A stretch of DNA of 55,139 nt from Inquilinus limosus (GTDB lineage Bacteria; Pseudomonadota; Alphaproteobacteria; DSM-16000; Inquilinaceae): positions 1 through 55,139 of the forward strand of contig NZ_NHON01000038.1 in assembly GCF_002195995.1 (NCBI RefSeq), written 5' to 3'. Below are positions 45,269 to 53,501 of this stretch, one piece after another (position 1 is the first letter of the stretch; every line of letters begins with the position of its first letter). Under the pieces are notes generated by a model, which searched no databases, was not told where the DNA came from, and saw only the letters and a program-made list of their open reading frames with translations. The position numbers and the translations under genes were made by a program.

Positions 45269-45906
45269 CCGCCACCGCCCCGATCCTCTACGGCGCCCGC
45301 TACAGCGTCTATGTCCGCGCCGCCCTGATGGCGCTGCAGGAGAAGGGCGTGGGCTTCGATCTGGTCGAGGTCGACATCTTCGCCGCCGAGGGGCCGCCGC
45401 CGGGCTATCTCGGCCGCCACCCCTTCGGCCGTATCCCGGCCTTCGAGCATGACGGCTTCGCGCTGTACGAGACCGCGGCGATCACCCGCTATGTCGACGA
45501 GGCGTTTCCCGGGCCGGCGCTGCAGCCCGCCGACGCCCGCGGCCGGGCCCGGATGACGCAGGTCATCGGCGTGCTCGACAGCTACGCCTATCGACCGCTG
45601 GTCTGGGACATCTATGTCGAGCGGGTGTCGAAGCCGAAGGCGGGCCGGCCGAGCGACGAGGCGCTGATCGCCGCCGCCCTGCCGCGCGCCGGGCTGTGCC
45701 TGGATGTGCTCGAGGGCTTCCTCGGCGACGGCCCGTGGCTCGTGGGTGACGCGCTCAGCCTCGCCGACCTGCACGCGGCCCCGGTCATCGACTATTTCCG
45801 GATGGCGCCCGAGGGGCGCGACCTGCTGGCGCGGCACGAGCGGCTGGCCGCCTGGTGGGATCGCATCGCCGCCCGCCCGAGCGCCGGGGTGCTGGGGCGA
45901 AGCTAG
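45265..45906 (+). CDS. Glutathione S-transferase family protein
   Basis: 213 aa. The N-terminal thioredoxin-fold half (residues 1-80) reads ILYGARYSVYVRAALMALQE, PFGRIPAFEHDGFALYETAA (cis-Pro and Glu/Thr glutathione contacts), then the all-helical C-terminal half (VLDSYAYRPLVWDIYVERVS, WLVGDALSLADLHAAPVIDY, the N-capping box). The ATG overlaps the stop of the M23 gene, an unusual partner. Glutathione-dependent detoxification or a reductase role is likely; substrate unknown. Confidence 0.87.
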   Translation: MTATAPILYGARYSVYVRAALMALQEKGVGFDLVEVDIFAAEGPPPGYLGRHPFGRIPAFEHDGFALYETAAITRYVDEAFPGPALQPADARGRARMTQVIGVLDSYAYRPLVWDIYVERVSKPKAGRPSDEALIAAALPRAGLCLDVLEGFLGDGPWLVGDALSLADLHAAPVIDYFRMAPEGRDLLARHERLAAWWDRIAARPSAGVLGRS

Positions 45907-45921
45907 CGGAAGGTCGGGCGG

Positions 45922-46341
45922 TCACGGCGGCGCGAGCGCGCCCGGCACGATATCGGTGTTCTGGGCGATCCGGATCCGCCAGCCGCCCGCGGCCTCGGTC
46001 AGCACCAGAAGCAGTATGCCTTGCCGCGGTTCGGCCGGCGCGCCGTCCGGCAAACTCAGGCCGGTCAGCGTCCAGGTCACGTGCAAGGCGGCGATCCCCG
46101 CCGGCCCCAGGCGGGTGATCTCGGCGATCTCGCCTTCCAGATGGCTCTGCTTGAAGATGGTCTCGTGGGTCGCCGCATGGGCGGCCTCGATTTCCTCCCG
46201 GCTCCGCCACCACAGGCCGACGACATTGACGAAGTCCGCGTCCTCCGCGAACAGCGCGGCCAGGGACGCTGCGTCGTGACGGTTCCAGGCCGCGATGAAC
46301 GCGGCCGGAACGTCCTCCAGCCGAAGCCGCTCCGACACCAT
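45922..46341 (-). CDS. SgcJ/EcaC-type SnoaL-like protein
   Basis: 139 aa, one NTF2/SnoaL-like cone-shaped domain: FIAAWNRHDAASLAALFAED, ADFVNVVGLWWRSREEIEAA, HETIFKQSHLEG and GILLLVLTEAAGGWRIRIAQ match the SgcJ/EcaC family (DUF4440-like). The ATG at 46341 with GAGGA before it is preferred over a TTG at 46362. Members are small cytoplasmic proteins with unclear ligands. The upstream AT-rich segment (46360-46395) is a likely promoter. Confidence 0.8.
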   Translation of the reverse strand: MVSERLRLEDVPAAFIAAWNRHDAASLAALFAEDADFVNVVGLWWRSREEIEAAHAATHETIFKQSHLEGEIAEITRLGPAGIAALHVTWTLTGLSLPDGAPAEPRQGILLLVLTEAAGGWRIRIAQNTDIVPGALAPP

Positions 46342-46407
46342 CGGATCCTCGCCCGCGAGCAATATCTAATTGAATTTTACCACGAATTTGCACTCGCAGA
46401 AATCGGG

Positions 46408-46569
46408 TCACTCCCAGACATGCGAGCGGCCGGGCGCCAGCAGGACCGAGCGCAGATGGGCGACCATCCGCGCCTCGTTCTCGGCCGAACGGCTGGCCGG
46501 CCGTGATGTCGCGCGCGGGCCTTCGTCATCCAGGCCCCGCCGCGCCGCAATCGAACTCTCGTGATCCAT
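46408..46569 (-). CDS. Possible small protein
   Basis: A 53-aa frame starting at ATG (46567-46569), with GGGGGA just upstream, and ending in TGA before an AT-rich promoter-like segment. It has an acidic/basic N-terminus (MDHESSIAARRGLDDEG) and a helical NEARMVAHLRSVLLA stretch. No family is recognised. It fills a 276-bp gap between two genes, and could be spurious. Confidence 0.3.
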   Translation of the reverse strand: MDHESSIAARRGLDDEGPRATSRPASRSAENEARMVAHLRSVLLAPGRSHVWE

Positions 46570-46617
46570 GGATCCCCCGTCATATCGTCCCGGCGATTCC
46601 AGCGCGCAAACATGGCG

Positions 46618-47412
46618 TCATCGCGCCGATCCGAGGTCAGGGCCCGCCTTATTTGCGGCACCGGTCGGGCCGGGGGCGAACCGCCCGGGTGTCACCCCGA
46701 AGCCGGCGCGGAAGCGGGTGATGAAGGCGCTGACGCTGTCATAGCCGACGGCCAGCGCCGCCTCGGTCACCGAAGCTCCGTCGCCGAGCAGCGCCGCCGC
46801 CCGGATCAGCCGGGCGTGGTGCCGCCACTGCACGAAGCTCAGCCCGGTCTCGGCCTTGAAGCGCCGCACCAGGCTGCGCTTCGGCAGGTCCAGCGCCGCC
46901 GCCCAGTCGTCGAGCCGGCGCGGATCGGCCGGGTCGGCCGCCAGGGCGGCGGTCATCCGGCGCAGCCGCGGGTCGCGCGGCGTCGGCAGGCGCAGCGGCT
47001 CCTCCGGCGCGGCGCGCAGCTCGTCCAGCAGCACCGCCAGCAGCCGGTCCCGGCGGCCGGGATCATCCGCCTCGATCTCGATGATCCGGCCCAGCAGCGC
47101 CAGAGCCAGCGGCGGCGCCCGCAGCACCGCCGGCCGCGGCGGCAGGCCGGCGGCGTCGAGATAGAGGCTGGTGCCGGCCACCGGTCCCAGCGTCAGCACG
47201 CCATGCGGCACGCCCGCCGGCATCCAGCACAGCCGCCCGGACGGCATGATCCAGTCGCCAGCGCCGCTGCGGATCAGGGCCAGGCCGTGGTCGAGGGCGA
47301 AGAGCTGGCCGCGGTCATGGGCGTGGATCGGCCCGTCGAAGCGGCCGTCATGGCGGAAGCGGCGGATCTCTATCGGCACGGGTTGGCCAGAATAAGCAAT
47401 TCTATGGCTCAC
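46618..47412 (-). CDS. AraC-family transcriptional regulator with cupin sensor
   Basis: 264 aa if started at the GTG (47412) that follows AACGGGA; the frame is open further upstream. The N-terminal AraC-type cupin domain has PIHAHDRGQLFALDHGLALI and WMPAGVPHGVL; the C-terminal HTH_18 pair is DDWAAALDLPKRSLVRRFKA and VTEAALAVGYDSVSAFITRF, ending in FGVTPGRF. It is divergent from the DUF1579 gene (64 bp), which may be its target. Start uncertain. Confidence 0.82.
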   Translation of the reverse strand: MSHRIAYSGQPVPIEIRRFRHDGRFDGPIHAHDRGQLFALDHGLALIRSGAGDWIMPSGRLCWMPAGVPHGVLTLGPVAGTSLYLDAAGLPPRPAVLRAPPLALALLGRIIEIEADDPGRRDRLLAVLLDELRAAPEEPLRLPTPRDPRLRRMTAALAADPADPRRLDDWAAALDLPKRSLVRRFKAETGLSFVQWRHHARLIRAAALLGDGASVTEAALAVGYDSVSAFITRFRAGFGVTPGRFAPGPTGAANKAGPDLGSAR

Positions 47413-47476
47413 TCCCGTTAGCACGCCATCCGGCCTCTGGCTAGGGTCAGGGCCTGATCCTGAACCGAGGCTGCCG

Positions 47477-47941
47477 ATGACGCCCCTGCCCCCCGGCCCG
47501 CTGCACCGATCGCTCGCCCGGCTCGAAGGCGCCTGGGAGGGCGAGGAGGAGGTGTTCCCCAACCCCTGGGGGCCGAGCGGCCCGGCCCGCGGCCGCTGGG
47601 ACTTCCGCCTCGACCGCGCCGGCCTGGCGCTGATCCACGACTTCAGCGAGGAGCGCGCGGGCGGATACCGCTTCGACGCGCATGGCGTGCTGACCGTCGA
47701 CCCGGCGGCGCAGGAGATCGTCTGGTTCTGGTTCGACAGCTATGGCTGGCCGCCGCTGGCCCCGTCGCGCGGAGCCTGGGACGGCGACCGGCTGATGCTG
47801 GAAAAGCGCACCCCGCGCGGCATCGGCCGGTCGGTCTTCACCCTCGGGCCTGACCGCTTCATCCATGAGATCGAGAGCCGCCCGGGCGGGCAGGACGGCT
47901 TCATCCCGATCATGCGCGGCGTGTTCCACCGGCGAGGCTGA
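47477..47941 (+). CDS. DUF1579-like protein
   Basis: 154 aa. LHRSLARLEGAWEGEEEVFP, WDFRLDRAGLALIHDFSEER, HGVLTVDPAAQEIVWFWFDS and FIHEIESRPGGQDGFIPIMR are consistent with the lipocalin-like DUF1579 group, probably a small beta-barrel. No signal peptide. GAGG lies before the ATG. It is divergent from an AraC regulator, and its last 32 bp overlap the convergent gene at 47910. Confidence 0.65.
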   Translation: MTPLPPGPLHRSLARLEGAWEGEEEVFPNPWGPSGPARGRWDFRLDRAGLALIHDFSEERAGGYRFDAHGVLTVDPAAQEIVWFWFDSYGWPPLAPSRGAWDGDRLMLEKRTPRGIGRSVFTLGPDRFIHEIESRPGGQDGFIPIMRGVFHRRG

Positions 47942-48803
47942 GGCCGGCCGGCACCGGGTCGGCGAAGACGAAGGGCCGGACCAACAGCCGCCGCTTCCAG
48001 TGCAAGAGGCCGAGCCCGCCCTGCTCCAGCGCGCCATAGAGGACGAAGCGCGCGCCCCGCACCCGCGGATCCTCGCGCCGCAGCAGCCAGCGCACGATCT
48101 CGACGAACAGCAGCTTCATCGCGCCGGAGGACAGGTGGTCGGCATGGCCGAGGAAGCTGACGATGCGGATGATGTTGCCGATCCGGCGCAGCACGATGGT
48201 GCCGACCAGCCGGTCCCGCCCGTTGTCGTCGACGAACACGCCCCAGTCGACCGCCCAATGCTCCGGGCACGGCGCATCGAGCCAGGGATCGCCCTTCACG
48301 CCGCTGCCGCGGCCGAAGCGCTGGGCGAAGGCCTGGGGCACCGGCCCGCCGGAGCGGAACAGCTTCGACGCCTCGATGTCGCGCATGTCGTCGCCCTGGC
48401 CGAAGCGGTCGAAGACCCGGCAGTGATAGCCGGCCTTCGCCGCCTTCCGCGTCTCGCGCAGGATGTAGCCGAAGGACTGGCCGCGGATCGCCTTCTCATA
48501 GGCTTCGGCATCGGTGAAACCATCGAGATCCAGCAGGCAGGGCGTGCCCTGCCATAGCCGGGCCAGCCCGTTCGGCCCGCGCCGCGTGTATTTCGCCAGA
48601 TAATCGCGATGCGCCGACACCATGTGTCGGCAGAGGACGCCGCCGCTGCAACGCTCGGTCTCCAGCCGCAGCGCCGCTTCCGGCAGGTCGGCGGCGCGCA
48701 GCCCCCAGACGCGCAGGCGCTGCTCCTTCCGCAGCCGGAACAGCACCGGCTCGACCCCGCCGAGATAGGCCCGCATCGCGATGCCGGAGATAGAGATCGC
48801 CAT
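47910..48803 (-). CDS. Hypothetical protein, possibly GNAT-like fold
   Basis: 297 aa, ATG at 48803. The N-terminus (GIAMRAYLGGVEPVLFRLRK) lacks a signal. The middle contains RDYLAKYTRRGPNGLARLWQ and LLDLDGFTDAEAYEKAIRGQ; the second half (WGVFVDDNGRDRLVGTIVLR, then HLSSGAMKLLFVEIVRWLLR) looks like the central beta strands and helix of an acetyltransferase, but the acyl-CoA loop motif is not clear. I do not assign a function. The 3' end overlaps the DUF1579 gene by 32 bp. It faces an AT-rich 224-bp promoter region shared with the LysE gene. Confidence 0.6.
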   Translation of the reverse strand: MAISISGIAMRAYLGGVEPVLFRLRKEQRLRVWGLRAADLPEAALRLETERCSGGVLCRHMVSAHRDYLAKYTRRGPNGLARLWQGTPCLLDLDGFTDAEAYEKAIRGQSFGYILRETRKAAKAGYHCRVFDRFGQGDDMRDIEASKLFRSGGPVPQAFAQRFGRGSGVKGDPWLDAPCPEHWAVDWGVFVDDNGRDRLVGTIVLRRIGNIIRIVSFLGHADHLSSGAMKLLFVEIVRWLLRREDPRVRGARFVLYGALEQGGLGLLHWKRRLLVRPFVFADPVPAGLSLAGGTRRA

Positions 48804-49027
48804 GGAATCTTACCCCGAATTCTTTCGGCTCGGCGCGATTATGGCGAATCCCGGGATCCTCGATCAATGCGTTCGGCTCGAAACCTTCAAAGAATCGCAT
48901 CCGATTTTACGACAATTCAGCACAAACTGGATGAATTCTGCGAACCACTCCTTCGGCCGGGCTGTTCCGCTGCCGCCCGATCTCTGGCAGGCTGTGCGGG
49001 CCGGGGCGTACCGGCGGAGGTCGGATC

Positions 49028-49654
49028 ATGACGCTCGACGACTACCTTCTCTTCCTGCCCGCCTGCTTCGCGCTGAACATGGCGTTCGGCCCGAACAACC
49101 TGCTGTCGCTGTCGAACGGCGCCCGCGACGGCACGCTGCGCGCGGTGGCCGCCGCGTCCGGCCGGCTGGTCGCCTTCGCCATCATGATCGCGATCGCCGG
49201 GCTCGGCCTCGGCACGCTGCTCACCGCCTCGGAGATCGCCTTCGCGGTGGTGAAATGGCTGGGCGCCGCCTATCTGATCTGGCTCGGCATCAGACTGCTG
49301 CGCGCCGACGCGCCGGCGCCGGAACGGATGGCGGCCACGGAACGGCAGCCGCTCAGCACCCTGATCCGGCAGGAATTCTGGGTCGCGGCGGGCAACCCGA
49401 AGGCGATCCTGATCTTCACCGCCTTCTTCCCGCAATTCGTGGTGCTGCAGGACTATGCCGCCAGCTTCACCCTGCTGGGCGCCAGCTTCCTGGCGCTGGA
49501 GGGGGTGGCGATCACCCTCTATGCCCTGATCGGCGCCCGCCTCGGCCGCTATTTTCGCACCGCCCGGCCGTTCCGCTGGTTCAACCGGGTCTCCGGCGCG
49601 CTGATGATCGGCTTCGGCCTGCTGCTCGCCGCCGCCCGCCGGCCGGCGGCGTAG
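49028..49654 (+). CDS. LysE/RhtB family amino-acid exporter
   Basis: 208 aa with about six membrane segments. The N-terminal LFLPACFALNMAFGPNNLLS carries the family GPN motif; LGAAYLIWLGIRLLRADAP and EFWVAAGNPKAILIFTAFFP (with NPK) are the other LysE hallmarks. GGAGG precedes the ATG. It exports an amino acid or related metabolite; substrate not predictable. Confidence 0.9.
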   Translation: MTLDDYLLFLPACFALNMAFGPNNLLSLSNGARDGTLRAVAAASGRLVAFAIMIAIAGLGLGTLLTASEIAFAVVKWLGAAYLIWLGIRLLRADAPAPERMAATERQPLSTLIRQEFWVAAGNPKAILIFTAFFPQFVVLQDYAASFTLLGASFLALEGVAITLYALIGARLGRYFRTARPFRWFNRVSGALMIGFGLLLAAARRPAA

Positions 49655-49661
49655 CGGCCCG

Positions 49662-50438
49662 TCACCCCAGGAACGCTTCGACCACCGCGGTGAAGGCGTC
49701 CGCCTGCTCGAGATTGGCGATATGGGCGGCGTCGAGGGCCAGGAAGCGCGCGCCCGGCACGGCGGCCGCGATCTCCTGCCCCCGCTCCGGCGGGGTGCCC
49801 TGGTCCTGGCGGCCCGACAGCACCAGCATCGGCGCCCGGATCCGCCCGATCGTCTCGCGCTGGTCCATGTCGCGGATCGCGGCGCAGGTGGCGGCATAGC
49901 CTTCGGGCGACGTCGCCAGCAGCTTGCGGCGGATGCCGTCGACCGTTTCCGGCGCCCGCTCGCGGAAGCCCGGGCTGAACCAGCGCCCGATCACACCGTC
50001 GACCAGCCCGGTCATGCCGTCGCGCCGCACCGCCTCGATCCGCGGGTCCCAGACCGGTGCGCCGCCGGCAAAGGCGGTGGTGCAGCCGGGCACCAGCCGG
50101 CCGACACGCTCCGGCGCGTGGATGCCCAGCCACAGCGCCACCATCCCGCCCAGCGACAGGCCGACGACATCGGCACGGGCAATGCCCAGCGCGTCGAGCA
50201 GGCCGACGGCGTCCTGCCCCAGCCGGTCGAGGGTGTAGGGCCCGGCCGGCGCGTCGCTGCCGCCATGGCCGCGATGGTCGTAGCGCAGCACCCGGAAGCG
50301 CCGGGCGAGATGCGGCACCTGCGGCGCCCACATCTCGAGATCGACGCCGAGCGCATGCGACAGCAGCAGCGGCGGCCCGTCCTCGGGCCCGTCCAGCCGA
50401 TAGTGCAGCCGGCATCCATCGATGGTGGCGGTGGGCAT
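49662..50438 (-). CDS. pcaD: 3-Oxoadipate enol-lactonase (PcaD-like)
   Basis: 258-aa alpha/beta hydrolase. RVLRYDHRGHGGSDAPAGPY, the nucleophile elbow VVGLSLGGMVALWLGIHAPE, Asp in VLSGRQDQGTPPERG and His in LDAAHIANLEQADAF form the triad; the pattern PLLLSHALGVDLEMWAPQVP is typical of PcaD, which hydrolyses beta-ketoadipate enol-lactone in protocatechuate degradation. AGGAGAG precedes the ATG at 50438. No other pca genes are adjacent, so a related lactonase or hydrolase role remains possible. Confidence 0.75.
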   Translation of the reverse strand: MPTATIDGCRLHYRLDGPEDGPPLLLSHALGVDLEMWAPQVPHLARRFRVLRYDHRGHGGSDAPAGPYTLDRLGQDAVGLLDALGIARADVVGLSLGGMVALWLGIHAPERVGRLVPGCTTAFAGGAPVWDPRIEAVRRDGMTGLVDGVIGRWFSPGFRERAPETVDGIRRKLLATSPEGYAATCAAIRDMDQRETIGRIRAPMLVLSGRQDQGTPPERGQEIAAAVPGARFLALDAAHIANLEQADAFTAVVEAFLG

Positions 50439-50591
50439 GGTCGGCTCTCCTGGCCGGGGGCGGTCGATCGGTCGGGCGCAGGCCCGACTCATCGCGGCGC
50501 GGTGCCGCGCGACCCAGTGTGGCCGGATGGGCTATGGAAGTCGATGGCGCCACGTCGCCGGAGATTCGGGCGAAGCACGAGGGAGAGGATG

Positions 50592-51194
50592 ATGACCGAC
50601 CATCGCCAGCAGGCACCTTCGGCGGCCCGCAACCGGGATCCGATCCTCGCCGTGCTGCGCGGCGTGATGCCCGCGGCCGGCACGGTGCTGGAGATCGCCA
50701 GCGGCTCGGGCGAGCACAGCGTGCATTTCGCGCAGGCGCTGCCGGGACTGGTCTTCCAGCCCTCCGATCCGAATCCGGACGCGCGCCTCAGCATCGCGGC
50801 CTGGGCGGCGGATAGCGGCCTGGCCAATCTGCGGCCGCCATTGGCGCTCGACGCGGCCTCGCCCTCCTGGCCGGTGACGGCGGCGGACGCGGTGCTGTGC
50901 ATCAACATGATCCACATCTCGCCCTGGGCCTCGACCGAAGGGCTGATGCGTGGCGCCGCCTCCATCCTGCCGCCGAGCGCCCCGTTGTATCTCTACGGCC
51001 CCTATCGCCGCGCCGGCGTGGCGACCGCGCCGAGCAACGAGGCCTTCGACCGCGACCTGCGGCAGCGCAACCCGGCCTGGGGCCTGCGGGACCTGGAGGC
51101 CGTCGCCGCCCTCGCCGCCGCGGCCGGCTTCTCCGGCCCCGAGGTCACCGAGATGCCGGCCAACAATCTGAGCGTCGTGTTCCGCCGGCTCTGA
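50592..51194 (+). CDS. DUF938 SAM-dependent methyltransferase-like protein
   Basis: 200 aa. SAM-binding motif I is VLEIASGSGEHSVHFAQALP, with QPSDPNPDA and LDAASPSWPVTAADAVLCIN further on; the MIHISPWASTEGLMRGAASI and FDRDLRQRNPAWGLRDLEAV blocks define DUF938. A probable cytosolic class I methyltransferase; the substrate is unknown. I use the second of two adjacent ATGs. The TGA stop overlaps the first base of a 144-bp hairpin element. Confidence 0.85.
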   Translation: MTDHRQQAPSAARNRDPILAVLRGVMPAAGTVLEIASGSGEHSVHFAQALPGLVFQPSDPNPDARLSIAAWAADSGLANLRPPLALDAASPSWPVTAADAVLCINMIHISPWASTEGLMRGAASILPPSAPLYLYGPYRRAGVATAPSNEAFDRDLRQRNPAWGLRDLEAVAALAAAAGFSGPEVTEMPANNLSVVFRRL

Positions 51195-51337
51195 GAGCCC
51201 GTTTGGAAATGCTACTGGCGCGGCCGTCTGACGGCGGTTTCTGCGCTTCCGGTGCTCACGGACTTAACGTCCGCTGCGCGCCGGTTCTCGAAACCACCGC
51301 CAGCCGACTCACGCCAGCGCATTTCGAAACGGGCTCT
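51194..51337. repeat. 144-bp long inverted repeat (MITE-like) between DUF938 gene and pyrC
   Basis: Outer arms AGAGCCCGTTTGGAAATGC (51194-51212) and GCATTTCGAAACGGGCTCT (51319-51337) pair with one mismatch in 19. Inner arms GGCGGTTTC (51233-51241) and GAAACCACCGCC (51290-51301) continue the fold with a bulge, and a core CGGAC/GTCCG hairpin lies at the centre. No open frame or T-run. It may be a non-autonomous mobile element or a bidirectional 3' structure. Confidence 0.6.
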
Positions 51338-51353
51338 GACCGGCACCCCAGCG

Positions 51354-52397
51354 TCAGGCCTCCACCCGCCAGCCCGGCACGGCCTTGCCGCGGAAGACGT
51401 GGACATCGTCGCCGCCCGGCACCGCCAGGCGCTCCGGCAGGTCCTCGGCACCGCGGACCAAGGTGACGGTCTCCTCGTTCACCGGCAGGCGGTAGAAGGC
51501 CGGGCCGTTCAGCGAGGCGAAAGCCTCGAACCGGTCCAGCGCCCCCTCCTCCTCGAACGCCTGGGCGTAGCAGGCGACCGCGACCCGGGCGTTGAACACG
51601 CCGGCACAGCCGCAGGCCGTCTCCTTCGCATGCACCGGATGCGGCGCGGAATCGGTGCCGAGGAAGAAGCGCGGGTCGCCCGATGTGGCCGCCTTGCGCA
51701 ACGCCAGGCGATGGTGCTCGCGCTTCACCACCGGCAGGCAGTAGTAATGCGGCCGCACCCCGCCCACGAGCAGGTCGTTGCGGTTCAGCACCAGGTGCTG
51801 CGGCGTGATCGTCGCCCCGACCATGCCGTCGCCCTGGTCGAGCACGAAATCGACGCCGTCCTGGGTGGTGACGTGTTCCATGACGATCCGCAACTCCGGG
51901 AAGTCGGCGCGGATCGGCCGGAGGTGGCGCTCGATGAACACCGCCTCGCGATCGAAGATGTCGATCTCCGGATCCACCACCTCACCATGCACCAGCAGCG
52001 GCAGGCCGATCGCCTGCATCCGCTCCAGCACCGGGCGGACCTTGGCCAGGTCGCGCACCCCGCCATGGGAGTTCGTCGTGGCCCCGGCGGGATACAGCTT
52101 CACCGCCGTCAGCACGCCCTCCTCCCGGCCGCGGGCGAGGTCGTCCGGGTCGGTGCCCTCGGTCAGATAGGCCGTCATCAGCGGGGTGAAGCGCGCGCCC
52201 TCCGGCAGCGCCGCCAGGATGCGGTCGCGATAGGCCCGGGCGTCGGCGGCGGTGACCACCGGCGGGGTCAGGTTCGGCATGACGATGGCGCGGGCGAAAT
52301 GCGCCGTGCTGTGCGGCAGCACCGCGCGCAGCATGGCGCCGTCGCGCAGATGCAGGTGCCAGTCGTCGGGGCGGCGGATCGTGAGGGTGTCGGTCAT
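51354..52397 (-). CDS. pyrC: Dihydroorotase (class II)
   Basis: 347-aa zinc enzyme that cyclises carbamoyl-aspartate to dihydroorotate. [20 protein letters not shown] carries the first metal Hx[19 protein letters not shown] contains the Lys that should be carboxylated and bridge the zinc ions; LVHGEV, MEHVTT, the [20 protein letters not shown] region and [16 protein letters not shown] (catalytic Asp) complete the site. Length and motifs fit the E. coli PyrC type, not the PyrB-associated class I. Divergent from pyrE. Confidence 0.95.
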   Translation of the reverse strand: MTDTLTIRRPDDWHLHLRDGAMLRAVLPHSTAHFARAIVMPNLTPPVVTAADARAYRDRILAALPEGARFTPLMTAYLTEGTDPDDLARGREEGVLTAVKLYPAGATTNSHGGVRDLAKVRPVLERMQAIGLPLLVHGEVVDPEIDIFDREAVFIERHLRPIRADFPELRIVMEHVTTQDGVDFVLDQGDGMVGATITPQHLVLNRNDLLVGGVRPHYYCLPVVKREHHRLALRKAATSGDPRFFLGTDSAPHPVHAKETACGCAGVFNARVAVACYAQAFEEEGALDRFEAFASLNGPAFYRLPVNEETVTLVRGAEDLPERLAVPGGDDVHVFRGKAVPGWRVEA

Positions 52398-52512
52398 GGC
52401 GGAGCGTCCTGATGCGGCGGGCGGATCATGGCTATGCGTACTTTAGTCCGCAAGCCCGCTTGCCGGATGGCTGCCCCCGCCCTAAGACACCCCAAATCCG
52501 CCGGAGCCCGCC

Positions 52513-53214
52513 ATGATCCTCTCGACCAGCTTCCCCGACCGCAAGACCATCGCCCGCCTGACCGCCCAGGCCTATCTCGAGGCCGGGGCCGTGAGCTTCA
52601 ACGCCGAGACGCCCTACAAGTTCACCTCGGGCTGGGCCAGCCCGGTCTACACCGACACGCGGCGGCTGATCTCCTTCCCCCGCATCCGCGGCGTGCTGAT
52701 GGACTTCGCCACCTCGGTGATCCTGAGCGAGATCGGCTTCGAGACCATCGACGCGGTGGCGGGCGGCGAGACCGCCGGCATCTCCTACGCCGCCTGGATC
52801 GCCGACCGGCTGGCGCTGCCGATGCAGTATGTCCGCAAGAAGCCAAAGGGCTTCGGCCGCAACGCCCAGATCGAGGGCGTGCTGACCGAAGGCCAGCGGG
52901 TGCTGCTGGTCGAGGACCTGAACACCGACGGCCGCAGCAAGGCCAAGTTCTGCCAGGCGCTGCGCGACGCCGGCGCGGTGGTCGAGCACGTCTTCGTCGT
53001 GTTCAACTACGGCATCTTCAAGGACACGCCGAAGTTCTTCGAGTCGATCGGGGTCGAGCTGCATGGGCTGGCCACCTGGTGGGACGTGCTGGAGGTCTGC
53101 AAGGCCGGCAACCACTTCGACCCGAAGACGCTGGATGAGGTCGAGAAATTCCTGCACGACCCGGTCTCCTGGTCGGCCGCGCATGGCGGCATCGACAAGA
53201 TGCCCACCGATTGA
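52513..53214 (+). CDS. pyrE: Orotate phosphoribosyltransferase
   Basis: 233 aa; makes orotidine monophosphate from orotate and PRPP. The PRPP-binding motif is [20 protein letters not shown], with Lys residues in [19 protein letters not shown] acting in catalysis. The N-terminal FKFTSGW-like ([20 protein letters not shown]) region is typical. GGAG precedes the ATG. It shares a 115-bp divergent intergenic region with pyrC, so the two pyrimidine genes could be co-regulated. Confidence 0.95.
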   Translation: MILSTSFPDRKTIARLTAQAYLEAGAVSFNAETPYKFTSGWASPVYTDTRRLISFPRIRGVLMDFATSVILSEIGFETIDAVAGGETAGISYAAWIADRLALPMQYVRKKPKGFGRNAQIEGVLTEGQRVLLVEDLNTDGRSKAKFCQALRDAGAVVEHVFVVFNYGIFKDTPKFFESIGVELHGLATWWDVLEVCKAGNHFDPKTLDEVEKFLHDPVSWSAAHGGIDKMPTD

Positions 53215-53236
53215 GCCTCCCCTGACCACCTAATCC

Positions 53237-53324
53237 CGTCATTGCGAGGAGGCGAAGCCGACGAAGCAATCCAGGGGCCGGTGCGCACCGGCCCCTGGAT
53301 TGCTTCGCTGCGCTCGCAATGACG
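53237..53324. repeat. Palindromic intergenic repeat, family A copy 5
   Basis: The most symmetrical copy: CGTCATTGCGAGGAGGCGAA, then GAAGCAATCCAGGGGCCGGT on the left and the matching ACCGGCCCCTGGATTGCTTC and CTCGCAATGACG on the right, just after pyrE. Only the GAGGCGAAGCC segment on the left differs from the CTGCGCTCGC on the right. Confidence 0.8.
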
Positions 53325-53501
53325 GATGTTGGGAATTCCGAAAGGGTGTCGCTGACGGCAGACCGGCCGCCCCGTTCCGACACATGAGCCATGCCCGATC
53401 GGCGCGAGACGGGGCCGCCGATCGGGGAGGAAGCTGACGCCAGGCGACGGGGGCGAAGGGAAGGGGCGCGGCCCGCCGCAGCCACGGCTCAGAGGCCCGA
53501 C

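Noticed and set aside
48802-49030. A plus-strand frame starting MESYPEFFRLGAIMANPG
   Set aside because: It reads plausibly, but lies in the AT-rich divergent promoter region, overlaps the LysE start in another frame and continues antisense-like low-complexity sequence; no Shine-Dalgarno was found.
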